This document shows positions 45,413 to 54,781 of a stretch of DNA of 64,000 bases, piece by piece. The DNA lies in the NCBI RefSeq assembly GCF_900890425.1, contig NZ_CAAHFG010000002.1, forward strand, positions 806,001 to 870,000, read 5' to 3'. The translations under genes were made by a program, and so were the position numbers. Source of the stretch: Pontiella desulfatans (lineage in GTDB: Bacteria > Verrucomicrobiota > Kiritimatiellia > Kiritimatiellales > Pontiellaceae). Each line of letters opens with the position of its first letter. Positions within the stretch are counted from its first letter, which is position 1. A model generated the notes under the pieces. The model searched no databases. It had not been told where the DNA came from and worked only from the letters and a program-made list of their open reading frames with translations.

Positions 45413-45631
45413 ATGATGCGTCGTAGCAGAGATAGAGATGATTACAAGCGCGATCCGGAGCTCCTCCGCGGGGTTACCTCGATCGATTACAAAGATGCCG
45501 AGCTTCTCAAGAAGTTCATGACCGACCGGGGCAAGATTCTTCCCGGCCGCATCACCGGTGCCAATGCCCAGCAGCAGCGCCAAATCAAGAAGGCCATCCG
45601 CCGTGCGCGGGTTATGGGCCTCGTTCGCTAA
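45413..45631 (+). CDS. rpsR: 30S ribosomal protein S18
   Basis: A 72-residue basic protein that pairs with S6 on the small subunit. [44 protein letters not shown] is the full S18 signature. It lacks the N-terminal zinc cysteines of some S18 forms. Confidence 0.96.
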   Translation: MMRRSRDRDDYKRDPELLRGVTSIDYKDAELLKKFMTDRGKILPGRITGANAQQQRQIKKAIRRARVMGLVR

Positions 45632-45647
45632 AAAAGGAGTTGGCAAA

Positions 45648-46100
45648 ATGGCTACAGAAGTTTTGTTGATGGATCAGGTCGAAGGCCTGGGTATTGAAGG
45701 GGATATTGTGAAGGTTGCCGACGGCTACGCCCGCAACTTCCTTTTCCCGCGGGGCATTGCCACCGAAGTTACCGAGGGCAAGAAGCGCCAGATTGAAAAG
45801 AAGCGTGCCGAACGCCTCGTTCAACTCGAGAAGGAAAAAGGCGCGGCCGAAGAGCTCGCCAAGAAGATCGCGGGCATCGAATGCACCATTTCCGCCAAGG
45901 TGGGCGAAACGGGCAAGATGTTCGGTTCGATCGGCATTCCGCAGATCCTCGAAAAGTTGACCGAAGCCGGGCTCGAGATCGATCGCCATAAGATCGTGCT
46001 CGCCACACCGCTTCACGAGCTTGGTGTTTTCGATGTCGAAATCAAGCTGCACCCCGAAGTCTCCGGTACCCTCAAGGTTTGGATCGTAGAAGATAAATGA
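45648..46100 (+). CDS. rplI: 50S ribosomal protein L9
   Basis: A 150-residue two-domain protein with a long connecting helix: N-terminal VEGLGIEGDIVKVADGYARNFLFPRGIA, a charged helix (KKRQIEKKRAERLVQLEKEKG) and the C-terminal domain (FGSIGIPQILEKLTEAGLEIDR). An AAGGAG site precedes the ATG. Its last bases overlap dnaB by 4 bp. Confidence 0.97.
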   Translation: MATEVLLMDQVEGLGIEGDIVKVADGYARNFLFPRGIATEVTEGKKRQIEKKRAERLVQLEKEKGAAEELAKKIAGIECTISAKVGETGKMFGSIGIPQILEKLTEAGLEIDRHKIVLATPLHELGVFDVEIKLHPEVSGTLKVWIVEDK

Positions 46101-47479
46101 TCCCAGGGGATCCAGGTGGTCTGAGAATCCCCCCGCACAGCGATGAAGCCGAGCGGGGGGTTTTAGGTTCCATTCTGCTCGATCCTCAAGGTGCTCTTGA
46201 CAAGTGCTTGGCAAAGCGTCTAGGCCCCGATAGTTTTTTCGATCGGCGGCACCAGGCGCTTTTCGAGAATCTGGTGGACATGAGCCAGGCCAATATGGCG
46301 ATGGATGCCATCACCATCGGCGAGTGGCTCAAGGACAAGAAAGCCCTCGACAAGGTCGGGGGCTACGATTATCTCGTCCAGCTCCAGGACAGCACCCTTG
46401 TTCCCGCCCACGTCGAGTTCTATTGCGACATCGTGATGGAAAAGCGGCTTTATCGGATGCTGATTGAAAAATCGTCCGAAATCATCGATTCCGCCTACCA
46501 GGGCGAAGAGGATGCCAGCACGCTGGTCAGCGAAGCCGAAGCCAACCTCTTCAAACTCAGCGAGCACGGCGCCGAACAGATTCCCGATTGGAAAGACTCG
46601 GTGCTCCATGCCTTCAAGGAGGTCGAGAATGCCGATCCCAACCAGCTCGTCACCGGCGTAACCACCGGTTTCATCGGCCTGAACGAACGACTCGGTGGTT
46701 TGAACAAGACCGACATGATCGTGCTCGCCGCCCGTCCCGCCATGGGCAAGACCTCGCTGGCGTTGAACATTGCCGAAAACGCCGCGCTCGGCCTGCATGG
46801 CGATCCGGTTCCGGTGGCGGTGTTCAGCTTGGAAATGTCGCGCGAGCAGTTGGTGAAACGTATGCTGTTCTGCAACGCCCGCCTGCCGATGCACCGCGCC
46901 AAGGGGCGTGGCCTCACGCCGGACGAGCACGCCAAGCTGACCTCGGCGGTCGACCGCCTCTCCAAGGCCCAGATCTATATCGACGACACCCCCGGCCTCG
47001 AGGCGGTCGAAATGCGCTCGCGGGCGCGCCGCCTGAAAAGCCGCTATGGGATCAAGCTGATCGTGATCGACTACCTGCAGCTGATGAACTATTCGAAGTT
47101 CGCCAAGGATGGCCGCCAGCGCGAAACGATGGCCATTTCGGGGGCTGTCAAAGGCATGGCCAAGGAGCTCGATGTTCCGGTCATCGTGCTTTCGCAGCTC
47201 AGCCGTGCCGCGGAAAGCACCGGCGACAACATTCCCAAGCTCTCCCACCTTCGCGACTCGGGGGCGATCGAGCAGGACGCCGACATGGTTTGGCTACTGT
47301 ACCGTCCCAGCTACTATGAAAAAGGCGACAACCGCAACAGCGACAACCTCGCGGTGCTCGATGTGGCGAAGTTCCGCCATGGCGCCACCGGCGAAGTGAA
47401 GCTGTCGTTCATACGCGAATACACCCGTTTCGAAGACCGCGCCGAGTTTGAGGACGACTATTCCCACGACGAAGAATGA
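46097..47479 (+). CDS. dnaB: Replicative DNA helicase
   Basis: A 460-residue hexameric helicase unwinding DNA at the replication fork. The N-terminal domain (PPHSDEAERGVLGSILLDPQ) binds primase; the RecA-like domain has Walker A ARPAMGKTSLAL at about residues 212-223, Walker B LIVIDYLQLM and FSLEMSREQLVKRM. No intein interrupts it. The start overlaps the stop of rplI (ATGA). Confidence 0.97.
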   Translation: MIPGDPGGLRIPPHSDEAERGVLGSILLDPQGALDKCLAKRLGPDSFFDRRHQALFENLVDMSQANMAMDAITIGEWLKDKKALDKVGGYDYLVQLQDSTLVPAHVEFYCDIVMEKRLYRMLIEKSSEIIDSAYQGEEDASTLVSEAEANLFKLSEHGAEQIPDWKDSVLHAFKEVENADPNQLVTGVTTGFIGLNERLGGLNKTDMIVLAARPAMGKTSLALNIAENAALGLHGDPVPVAVFSLEMSREQLVKRMLFCNARLPMHRAKGRGLTPDEHAKLTSAVDRLSKAQIYIDDTPGLEAVEMRSRARRLKSRYGIKLIVIDYLQLMNYSKFAKDGRQRETMAISGAVKGMAKELDVPVIVLSQLSRAAESTGDNIPKLSHLRDSGAIEQDADMVWLLYRPSYYEKGDNRNSDNLAVLDVAKFRHGATGEVKLSFIREYTRFEDRAEFEDDYSHDEE

Positions 47480-47502
47480 TTTCCCATAGTATGGAACCTT
47501 TC

Positions 47503-49824
47503 ATGAAAAAAGCCCTAGTCCTGTTCACCGCCTTCCTGGTTGCCGCATCGTTGCAGGCGGAAACCATCAAGGATATCCGCATCGTCAACCAGTCCGGCGA
47601 ATCCTACACCATGAGCTCGGTCGCGGCCTTCACCTCGTTCCAGGTGGGCGAGCAAGTGCCCGACCGCGAAACCATTCTTTCCGAGATCGCAATCGATGTG
47701 AACCGGATGCGCAAGTCCGGGCGCTATTCCTTCGTGAATGCCCGCATGGATGTGGAGGCCGATGGCGTGGTCTTGGTCTACACCGTGGTGTCGAAGCACC
47801 GCCTGCGCCGCATGGAGATCGTCGGCGGGCCGAAAAGCGGCGGAAGAATCCGCAAGAAATCCGAACTCGAAATCGGGCAGTTCGCCGACGACGCAACCTT
47901 CGAGCTGGCCGCCGCGAAAATCAAGGAGGCCTACCGCGACTATTGGTATCCGGACGTCGAGGTCTCCTGGAAATCCAAAACCAACGACGAACTCGGAACC
48001 GTTGACGTCACCTTCAAGATTGAAGAGGGCGACAAGCTCGCCATCAAGAAGATCGAGTTCGAGGGTAACGACATCATCGAGGACAAGAAGCTGAAGAAAG
48101 TGATTCAGCAAAAGCAAAAGTCCTGGTTTGCGCCCTGGTCGTGGATCACCGGTTCGGGCAAATACAAGGAGGAGGTGGTCGATGCCGATGTCTTCGCCCT
48201 CAAGTCGTTCTACATGAACAACGGCTTCCTCGACATCAGCGTTTCCGAGCCGGAGCTCGACGTCTCCAAACCGAAAAAGTCGCGGCTGGTGTTCAAGATC
48301 GACGAAGGGCAACGCTACCGCATCGGGAAAATTTCGCTTTCCGGCATGGAAAAGTATGGGGAGCGGGAGCTCCGCCGGACGGTCCGGTTGCGGCAGGGCG
48401 ACATCGCCGCCTATGAAAACATCGAGGCCGGCAGCGAAGGCATCCGCTCCTACTATGGCAACCGGGGCTATGTGCGCACCGTCGTTCGCCCGGTCTACGA
48501 CGCCAACGCCCAAACCGCCGTTGTCGACATCACCTACGAAATCACCGAGGGCGAGATCGGCTACATCAACGCCGTCAACATTGGCGGAAACGAACGAACG
48601 ATCGACAAGGTGATCCGCCGCGAACTGGTGATCTATCCCGGCGAAAAGTATAACCGCAGCCGCGTGCTCACCTCCGAAAACCGCCTGCGCAACCTGCAGT
48701 ATTTCGAAATCGTCACCATCAACCCGGAACAGGCGGGCGAGGGGAATAAATACGACCTCAATGTGCAGGTGAAGGAAAAGGCAACCGGCTCGTTCACCGC
48801 CGGCGTCGGCTTCTCGAGCGTGGAATCGCTGATGGGCTACGTTGAATTGTCGCAAGGCAACTTTAACTGGAAGACCTGGCCGCCGATCGGGGCCGGCCAA
48901 AAGTTCAAGATCCGCGCCACGCTCGGTACGGAGCGCAACGATATCGACATCTCCTTCATCGAGCCGTGGTTCCTCGACCGCCAGCTCTCGTTCGGCATCG
49001 ACCTGTTCCACCGCGAAGTGAACTACTTCTCCGATTCATACGACCAGAAGAACGACGGCATGCGCCTCTCGCTCGGCAAATCCCTCTCGCGCTTCACCCG
49101 CGGAAACCTTTCCTACAGCCTCGAACAGTTCAATGTGTTCGATGTGGCCGATACCGCCTCGCAGGCCATCCAGGACGAGGAGGGCCGCCGCCTGAAAAGC
49201 GGACTTCAATATGCGTGGTCGTTCGACTCGCGCGACCGCTTCTTCGATGCCACCCGGGGCAACAAAACCATCGTCACCCCCTTCATGGCCGGCGGCCCGC
49301 TGGGCGCCGAAACCGATATTTTCGGATTGCGCGTCAAGTCGACCCATCACTGGCCGCTCATCTGGGATATGATCCTCAATGTCCGCGGGGAGATCGAATC
49401 GGTCGAGGCCTATGGCGACAGCAAGGCCAATGCCGGAACCTATGGCGACGGCGTGCCGATTTTCGACCGTCTCTTCCTTGGCGGTTCCTATAACCTGCGC
49501 GGCTATGAATACCGCGACGTCGGCCCCACCGACCCCGACACGGAGGATCCGGTCGGCGGCAACAGCAAGGGCTACTGGACTGCCGAGGTAACCTATCCCA
49601 TCTGGAACAAGATCCGTGGCGCCGTCTTCTACGACTGGGGCTTCGTGAATGTCGATTCCTGGGATTTCGACCCCTCGAACTACGCCGACGACTGGGGCAT
49701 CGGCCTGCGGTTGCAGATTCCCGGCTTCCCGCTGCAGCTCGACTATGCCTGGCCGATCACCTTCGACGAGCGCTACCTCGACGACAAGGGACGCTTCAAC
49801 TTCCTCATCGGCCACACGTTCTAA
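47503..49824 (+). CDS. bamA: Outer-membrane protein assembly factor BamA
   Basis: A 773-residue Omp85 protein that inserts beta-barrel proteins in the outer membrane. A signal peptide (MKKALVLFTAFLVAASLQA) is followed by POTRA repeats (about residues 20-420) and a C-terminal 16-strand barrel with the lid motif near LFLGGSYNLRGYEYRDVGP and final strand GRFNFLIGHTF ending in Phe. An upstream ATG (47476) overlapping the dnaB stop would give a nine-residue extension before the signal. It proves a diderm envelope. Confidence 0.94.
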   Translation: MKKALVLFTAFLVAASLQAETIKDIRIVNQSGESYTMSSVAAFTSFQVGEQVPDRETILSEIAIDVNRMRKSGRYSFVNARMDVEADGVVLVYTVVSKHRLRRMEIVGGPKSGGRIRKKSELEIGQFADDATFELAAAKIKEAYRDYWYPDVEVSWKSKTNDELGTVDVTFKIEEGDKLAIKKIEFEGNDIIEDKKLKKVIQQKQKSWFAPWSWITGSGKYKEEVVDADVFALKSFYMNNGFLDISVSEPELDVSKPKKSRLVFKIDEGQRYRIGKISLSGMEKYGERELRRTVRLRQGDIAAYENIEAGSEGIRSYYGNRGYVRTVVRPVYDANAQTAVVDITYEITEGEIGYINAVNIGGNERTIDKVIRRELVIYPGEKYNRSRVLTSENRLRNLQYFEIVTINPEQAGEGNKYDLNVQVKEKATGSFTAGVGFSSVESLMGYVELSQGNFNWKTWPPIGAGQKFKIRATLGTERNDIDISFIEPWFLDRQLSFGIDLFHREVNYFSDSYDQKNDGMRLSLGKSLSRFTRGNLSYSLEQFNVFDVADTASQAIQDEEGRRLKSGLQYAWSFDSRDRFFDATRGNKTIVTPFMAGGPLGAETDIFGLRVKSTHHWPLIWDMILNVRGEIESVEAYGDSKANAGTYGDGVPIFDRLFLGGSYNLRGYEYRDVGPTDPDTEDPVGGNSKGYWTAEVTYPIWNKIRGAVFYDWGFVNVDSWDFDPSNYADDWGIGLRLQIPGFPLQLDYAWPITFDERYLDDKGRFNFLIGHTF

Positions 49825-49831
49825 GGAACGT

Positions 49832-50278
49832 TCAGTCCACCGCCACCTTCACCACCACCTTGTGGATCGGGCCTTTGCCGATGCAGGGCAGGTGCGCATC
49901 GGTGGGCAGGAAAACCGCGAACGAGCCCGGCGGCACCTGCACGATGCTCTCCGGCGAACCCTCAAAAAACTCGAGGTCTTTTTCCGCGTCGTAGTTTTCG
50001 GAAGGGGCGACGTCGGAGCGCGGGCTCCAACCCATCGATTCATCGCCGCTGATCACATATTGGATATCGATGTATTTGCGGTGGCCTTCCAGTTTGCCTT
50101 CCTCCACGGCGCGCCCGTCGCAACGCTGGACGATGGCAAAGACCAGCTCATCCGAAATTTCATATGTCCCGTCGGCGAGCTCGGCAATGCCCGGTTGGTC
50201 GAGAAAGCCGAAGCCCTCGGAGATTCCTTTTTTCAATCCAGTATATTTCGCGGCGTTGTCGAGTGTGTCCAGTATCAT
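49832..50278 (-). CDS. YhcH/YjgK/YiaL-family protein
   Basis: A 148-residue cupin-like protein of the DUF386 family, with GTYEISDELVFAIVQRCDGR, EGHRKYIDIQYVISGDE and VPPGSFAVFLPTDAHLPCI containing the metal-binding Glu/His set. Family members are linked to sialic acid or other sugar catabolism and biofilm formation. The ATG at 50278 has a strong AGGAGG seven bases upstream. It converges with bamA, with 7 bp between their stops. It is alone; no sugar genes adjoin it. Confidence 0.9.
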   Translation of the reverse strand: MILDTLDNAAKYTGLKKGISEGFGFLDQPGIAELADGTYEISDELVFAIVQRCDGRAVEEGKLEGHRKYIDIQYVISGDESMGWSPRSDVAPSENYDAEKDLEFFEGSPESIVQVPPGSFAVFLPTDAHLPCIGKGPIHKVVVKVAVD

Positions 50279-51045
50279 GCCCATTCCTCCTGTTAAATTT
50301 ATATTTAGTTTTGCATGAGCCAATGCCAATTCCAAGTTTAAGAAATAAAAAGGGATGCGGGTCATCAATTTTGCCGGGGCAACGGCACCTACTCGTGCGA
50401 TGTCTGCGTCAATCGCACCAACATGATCCGCACTGTTGGAGGGGCGAGTTCCACCTCGACCTACACCTGCGACGATGACAACCGATTAACTGGTATCAGT
50501 GTTCAGGTGTGAACACGTTTGCGTATGATTACAGGAGTCGACGATACTTCCGCTCCAAGCCCTCCGATTTGACCTGCCAAAAAGGGGTCAAAAAAGGTCA
50601 GCCGAAGAATCTTAGAATCAAGGATTATTGAAAGGACAAGTGGTCAGGCCGCCTAATTCGTCATATTGAATCGAAGCTCAGCATTTCCCTGCTTCTCTTC
50701 GTTCAAGACACGAAAGCCCCGCTCCGTTGGAACCGCCCATCGATCCTGTCCATCCGGTGATTCAGGCAGACACATTTTGAGGCAGAAAGATGCGGTGCCG
50801 GGGATAGGGTCGCTCGGGGAACGGCCGGGCGGACGGTCGACAGAACCGGGGCGGCGATGGATGGTTGCCCGTTCGGCGGGGAGGCGGGCCGCCTGCGGTA
50901 CAGTAAGCGGGGGCGCCAGCAATACCGTTGCTGGGAGGTTCTGGCGTTCCACCCTGTTGGTCGTCCGCGAACCTTTCGTGATGTGTGGTGCGTATCCCGA
51001 TTCATTGACTGCATCGACATTGTCCTCTGCAGCTTCCTGCGCTTA
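50279..51045. other. Intergenic region with gene relics
   Basis: No intact gene. It holds the RHS relic at 50372-50572. On the plus strand about 50855-50990, DGCPFGGEAGRLRYSKRGRQ and then QYRCW recall the zinc-ribbon head of an IS1595/IS1-type transposase, apparently degraded. A minus-strand frame (50653-50952) has a plausible C-terminal stretch but no recognisable family. Confidence 0.5.
50372..50572 (+). pseudogene. RHS/YD-repeat protein relic
   Basis: The frame from 50372 reads GNGTYSCDVCVNRTNMIRTV and STYTCDDDNRLTGISVQ before a stop at 50510; a second frame from 50512 continues NTFAYDYRSRRYFRS. These are remnants of Tyr-Asp repeats and of the RHS core, broken by a frameshift and point changes (Cys in place of Tyr in the repeats). 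Nothing of the toxin tip or N-terminus remains nearby. Confidence 0.7.
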
Positions 51046-51109
51046 ACCCCGATTTTCGGACCACCGGCTTAAGTGGAACCTGCGTCCTCAACATGGTACA
51101 AAAGGACGC

Positions 51110-51394
51110 ATGGAAATGGGAAGAAAACGAAGAACATTCACGGACAAGTTCAAGGCCAAGGTGGCGATTGAGGCCATCAAGGGCGTGAAGACATTGGCGG
51201 AGCTGGCATCGGAATATCAGGTCCATCCGAACCAGATTTCGGATTGGAAGAAGCAGTTGCTTTCGAATGCGCCGGATCTTTTTGCATCGGGGAAAAAGAA
51301 GCAGGCTCAAACGGAAGAAGAGCTTACGGCTCCACTTTACGAAGAGATCGGGCGTCTGAAGATGGACGTGAAGTGGCTCGAAAAAAAGCTATGA
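51110..51394 (+). CDS. IS3-family transposase OrfA
   Basis: A 94-residue DNA-binding subunit: a helix-turn-helix (FTDKFKAKVAIEAIKGVKTLAELASEYQVHPNQISDWKKQLL) and a C-terminal leucine-rich helix. Near its end the codons GAA AAA AAG form the slippery A-AAA-AAG (51382-51388), at which ribosomes can shift -1 to make the OrfAB transposase. It overlaps OrfB by 4 bp. Confidence 0.92.
   Translation: MEMGRKRRTFTDKFKAKVAIEAIKGVKTLAELASEYQVHPNQISDWKKQLLSNAPDLFASGKKKQAQTEEELTAPLYEEIGRLKMDVKWLEKKL
51382..51388 (+). promoter_or_regulatory. Programmed -1 frameshift site of the IS3-family element
   Basis: A-AAA-AAG in the OrfA frame, two codons before the OrfA stop; a -1 slip enters the OrfB frame directly before its ATG. 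OrfB is in the -1 frame relative to OrfA, as required. Confidence 0.8.
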
Positions 51395-52236
51395 GCCTGC
51401 CGCTTTCAACGCGCCGCAGCTGGGTGGAGCCCGGCACCGATTATTCGGTTCGGCGGCAGTGTAGGCTCGCAGGCGTCCCCAGATCGGGCTTCTACTACGA
51501 CCCCGCCCCGGAAACGCCGGAGAACCTGCTTCTGATGCGTTTGATCGACGAGCAGTATCTCCGGCATCCGGAGTTCGGCTATCCACGCATGACGGACTGG
51601 TTGCGTGATCAAGACTATGATGTCAATCACAAGCGGGTCGCCCGCCTCATGCAGCTGATGGGGATTCAGGCCATCACGCCCGGTCCGCACACGAGCAAGC
51701 CCGCCCCGAGGCACAAGATCTACCCTTATTTGCTGCGCAATGTGGACATCGAACGGGTGAACCAGGTTTGGAGTACGGACATCACCTACATCCCGATGCG
51801 GCATGGATACATGTACCTGACCGCCGTAATCGACTGGTACAGCCGCTATGTGCTCGCCTGGGAGCTCTCAAGCACCATGGAGAGCACGTTCTGCGTTGAT
51901 GCGCTGGAGCGTGCGCTGACGCAGGGGAATCCGGAGATATTCAACACCGACCAAGGAAGCCAGTTCACCTCGAACGCCTTCACCGGTGTCCTGTTAAACG
52001 AGAACATCACCATCAGCATGGACGGGCGAGGCCGGGCGTTGGACAACGTATTCATCGAACGACTGTGGTGGTCGGTGAAGTATGAGAAAATCTATCCCGC
52101 ATGCTATGCCGACGGGCATGCGTTGCATCGGGGCCTTGACAGCTATTTTAAATATTACAACCACGAGAGGAAGCACAGCGCTCTGGACAAACGCACCCCC
52201 GCCGAGGTATTCATGGAAGGAGCAGTCAGAACATGA
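51391..52236 (+). CDS. IS3-family transposase OrfB (rve integrase core)
   Basis: A 281-residue catalytic subunit. The N-terminal helical part (RQCRLAGVPRSGFYYDP, then YGYPRMTDWLR-like) leads to the DDE core: VNQVWSTDITYIPM (first Asp), EIFNTDQGSQFTS (second Asp) and DNVFIERLWWSVKYEKIY (Glu). No disruption is seen. It is probably produced mostly as an OrfAB fusion by frameshifting at 51382. Confidence 0.93.
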   Translation: MSLPLSTRRSWVEPGTDYSVRRQCRLAGVPRSGFYYDPAPETPENLLLMRLIDEQYLRHPEFGYPRMTDWLRDQDYDVNHKRVARLMQLMGIQAITPGPHTSKPAPRHKIYPYLLRNVDIERVNQVWSTDITYIPMRHGYMYLTAVIDWYSRYVLAWELSSTMESTFCVDALERALTQGNPEIFNTDQGSQFTSNAFTGVLLNENITISMDGRGRALDNVFIERLWWSVKYEKIYPACYADGHALHRGLDSYFKYYNHERKHSALDKRTPAEVFMEGAVRT

Positions 52237-52244
52237 TCGCAAGT

Positions 52245-52319
52245 GATGCCGTCGCTGCGCTCCGCCCTCGGCCCTCCGGGCCGCCCCTTCGGGGACGGGC
52301 TCCGCTCCGCGACGGCATC
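52245..52319. repeat. G+C-rich hairpin inside the IS3-family element
   Basis: Arms GATGCCGTCGC (52245-52255) and GCGACGGCATC (52309-52319) are exact complements and enclose further G+C-rich self-complementary sequence (GGCCCTCCGGGCC; CCCCTTCGGGG). It lies between OrfB and the right end. Confidence 0.75.
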
Positions 52320-52410
52320 ATGGAAGGGCGGCTCGTTGGCCGCCAGAACACGGAACAGGGAACCGCAGGTTCCACCTTAAGTTCACCGATCCGTGGTTTA
52401 AGATTGGGGG

Positions 52411-53010
52411 TAGGCGCATCCTGGCTGAAAAATAAATGAAAGAAAATGGGCGGCGATCGACTGAATTTAAAGGTTTATGGGTTTTTAACCGTTGGCCTGG
52501 GTGCACCGAATGGGCGCGCTTTTGGTTTTCATGGGGAAAAATATGAAGCTTAAAACGGTAATGAACCACTAAAATCACACAATTCACGAATCGCAATCTG
52601 CGTATCCCGCGAAGATGGCAACCGAATGAAAAAAACCACGTACTCACCTTGCAAGTAATAGTTCGGATAGCGAGTTGAGCTAATGTTTTCGTGTGTTTGG
52701 TGTGTTTCGCGGTGATTCCATTCCCGCATCTAGGATGAATGATTTGCGTAATGGGACGGGGCCTGGGGTGGGATGAAAATGTCTTAATAACCGTTGATTA
52801 TTGCGGGAAAAGGCCTAAATTGGGGTTGTAAATAAGATGTAAATTAAATTTGAGTGCCGGGCGGGTATGCCACCGGTTCTGGTTGGGTTGGAGGGATGCG
52901 CGGCAAACGTGCCCGTAACGCGCCGAGGTGGATTCTAAAGGGTTGATGCGGGGCAGGAGCGTTTGAGGCTAAATCTGTTGGCACCGAACAGGGGGAAAGA
53001 AGATGAACAC
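52411..53010. other. Intergenic region and leader of the symporter gene
   Basis: I see no gene. Around 52686-52713 a TTTTCGTGTGTTTGGTGTGTTTCGCGGTG word resembles dispersed junk repeats. A promoter for the following operon may lie near 52792 (TTGATT then TAAATT after about 17 bases); an AAGAAG stands before the ATG at 53011. Confidence 0.45.
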
Positions 53011-54780
53011 ATGACTATTTATGACTATATCGTGATCGGGGTTTATCTGGTCTTCATGCTTTCGCTGGGGCCGATCTATAAGAGCTTCAGCAAGACGGCC
53101 TCCGACTTTTTCCGCGGGGGCGGCGGCATGCTCTGGTGGGTAGTCGGCAGCAGTGCGTTCATGACCACGTTTTCGGCATGGTCGTTCACCGGCGGCGCGG
53201 CGAAGGCCTACGAGACCGGAACCTATTTCCTGATCCTGTTCGTCTGCAACATCGTTGCCCTGCTTTTCTGCTTTTTCCTCACGGCGGCCAAGTTCCGGCA
53301 AATGCGGGTGGTGACGGCGGTGGAGGGCATCCGGAAGCGCTATGGGCCGGTCAGTGAGCAGGTCTATACCTGGCTGCCGCTGGTTTTCCAAACCTTCATG
53401 GGCGGCGTCATGCTCTACACGATCTCCGTTTTCATGTCCGGCGTGTTTGGCCTGCCGATGGGGGGAATCATTGTGGTTATGGCGGTTGTTGTGATCGTCA
53501 TGACCCTGCTGGGTGGATCGTGGGCGGCCACCGCCGGCGACTTTGTCCAGATGCTGGTGGTACTGACGATTACGATCAGCATGGCGCTTTTGACCTTGAA
53601 GCATGAGCAAATCGGCGGCTTTGGCGGATTGATGCGCAATGTGCCGGATTATCATTTCGAATGGACGGCCTTGGCCCGTCCGTGGGTGATCGTCGCGTTC
53701 GCGGTGACGCTGATGATTAACCAGGTCACGATGATGAACAGCATGCTCACGGGCGCGGCGCGCTATCTGTTCGTGAAGGATGGCAAGGATGCGCGCAAGG
53801 CCGTGCTGATTTCGATTGCCGGCTTTCTGCTGCTGGCGCCGGTCTGGATGATTCCGGCCATGGGATCGGCGGTCATTTTCCCGGACTTGTCCGGGCTTGA
53901 GCAGTTTTCGCAGTTGAACAACGCGAATGAGGCGGCCTATGTGGCCATTGCGATGGAGCTGTTGCCGCAGGGTCTGCTCGGCCTGCTTGTTTGCGGGATT
54001 TTTGCGGCCAGCCTGACGTCCATGAACAGCCTGCTGAACGTCTATTCCGGCACCTTCGTGCGCAACTTCTATATCCGGGTCATCAACAAGGAGGCTTCGG
54101 AGCTGAAGCAGATTTTTGTGGGCCGCGTGTTTATCCTCATCTATGGGTTGATCTGGATGCTGGTTGCGTTGTGCTTCAAGGACATGAAGGAAATCAAACT
54201 CTTCGACCTGATTCTGAAAGCGACCGCCATGATCGGCCTGCCGACGGCCATGCCGCTGACCTACGGCATGTTTTTCAAGAAGACGCCGGAGTGGGCGGGC
54301 TGGGGCACCATGGTGGGCGGTTTCATCATGGCGGCCATCGCCAAGTTCGGCTTCACCCATGAGTGGATGCAGGGCATTTGGGGGCAGGAGGCGGCGCTTT
54401 CAAAATATGAGCTGGCCGACTTGAACCTTGCGCTGACCACGGGCTCGATCTTCATCGTTTGCAACATTATCTATTTCGCCTCGATGTTGTTCCATAAAAA
54501 CGTGAAGCCGGAATACAGCGAGCGCGTCGAAGCGTTCTTTGAAGAACTCAACACGCCGATCGACCGGTCCAAGGACCATGAACCGGATTACGAGAGCGAC
54601 AAGCGGCAGTACAGCGTGCTGGGCAATCTCTGCCTGGCCTATGGGCTGCTGACGTTGCTGCTGTTGGCGGTTCCCAACGAAATGCGCGACCGCCTGCTGA
54701 TTCTGGCCTGCGGTGGTTTCGTGGTGTTGGTCGGTGTGATCCTGCGGGCGGCAAGCCTGAAAACAAAAAGGACTGTTTGA
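53011..54780 (+). CDS. Sodium:solute symporter (SSS family), probable sugar transporter
   Basis: A 589-residue inner-membrane protein with about 13-14 hydrophobic helices. YDYIVIGVYLVFMLSLG, SDFFRGGGGMLWWVVGSSAFMTTFSAWSFTGGAAKAYETG and LLVCGIFAASLTSMNSLLN match Na+-coupled symporters, the last being the Na2-site region. Substrates in polysaccharide loci are usually monosaccharides or uronates. It leads the operon and is followed after 1 bp by the sulfatase gene. The ATG at 53011 is chosen because the longer frame lacks hydrophobic sequence. Confidence 0.92.
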   Translation: MTIYDYIVIGVYLVFMLSLGPIYKSFSKTASDFFRGGGGMLWWVVGSSAFMTTFSAWSFTGGAAKAYETGTYFLILFVCNIVALLFCFFLTAAKFRQMRVVTAVEGIRKRYGPVSEQVYTWLPLVFQTFMGGVMLYTISVFMSGVFGLPMGGIIVVMAVVVIVMTLLGGSWAATAGDFVQMLVVLTITISMALLTLKHEQIGGFGGLMRNVPDYHFEWTALARPWVIVAFAVTLMINQVTMMNSMLTGAARYLFVKDGKDARKAVLISIAGFLLLAPVWMIPAMGSAVIFPDLSGLEQFSQLNNANEAAYVAIAMELLPQGLLGLLVCGIFAASLTSMNSLLNVYSGTFVRNFYIRVINKEASELKQIFVGRVFILIYGLIWMLVALCFKDMKEIKLFDLILKATAMIGLPTAMPLTYGMFFKKTPEWAGWGTMVGGFIMAAIAKFGFTHEWMQGIWGQEAALSKYELADLNLALTTGSIFIVCNIIYFASMLFHKNVKPEYSERVEAFFEELNTPIDRSKDHEPDYESDKRQYSVLGNLCLAYGLLTLLLLAVPNEMRDRLLILACGGFVVLVGVILRAASLKTKRTV

Positions 54781-54781
54781 T

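Larger units (their letters stand above)
51046..52410 (+). mobile_element. IS3-family insertion sequence
   Basis: An element of about 1.36 kb with two overlapping genes. Its ends are imperfect inverted repeats: CCCCGATT... with TTAAGTGGAACCTGCG at the left (51047-51098) and, read inward from the right, CCCCAATC... with TTAAGGTGGAACCTGCG (52409-52360). Boundaries are approximate and I could not fix a target duplication. A 75-bp G+C-rich hairpin follows the second gene. Confidence 0.8.

Noticed and set aside
50653-50952. Hypothetical minus-strand gene of 99 codons
   Set aside because: It has no start signal or recognisable domain, and the opposite strand carries transposase-like zinc-ribbon text, so it is left as part of the relic region.
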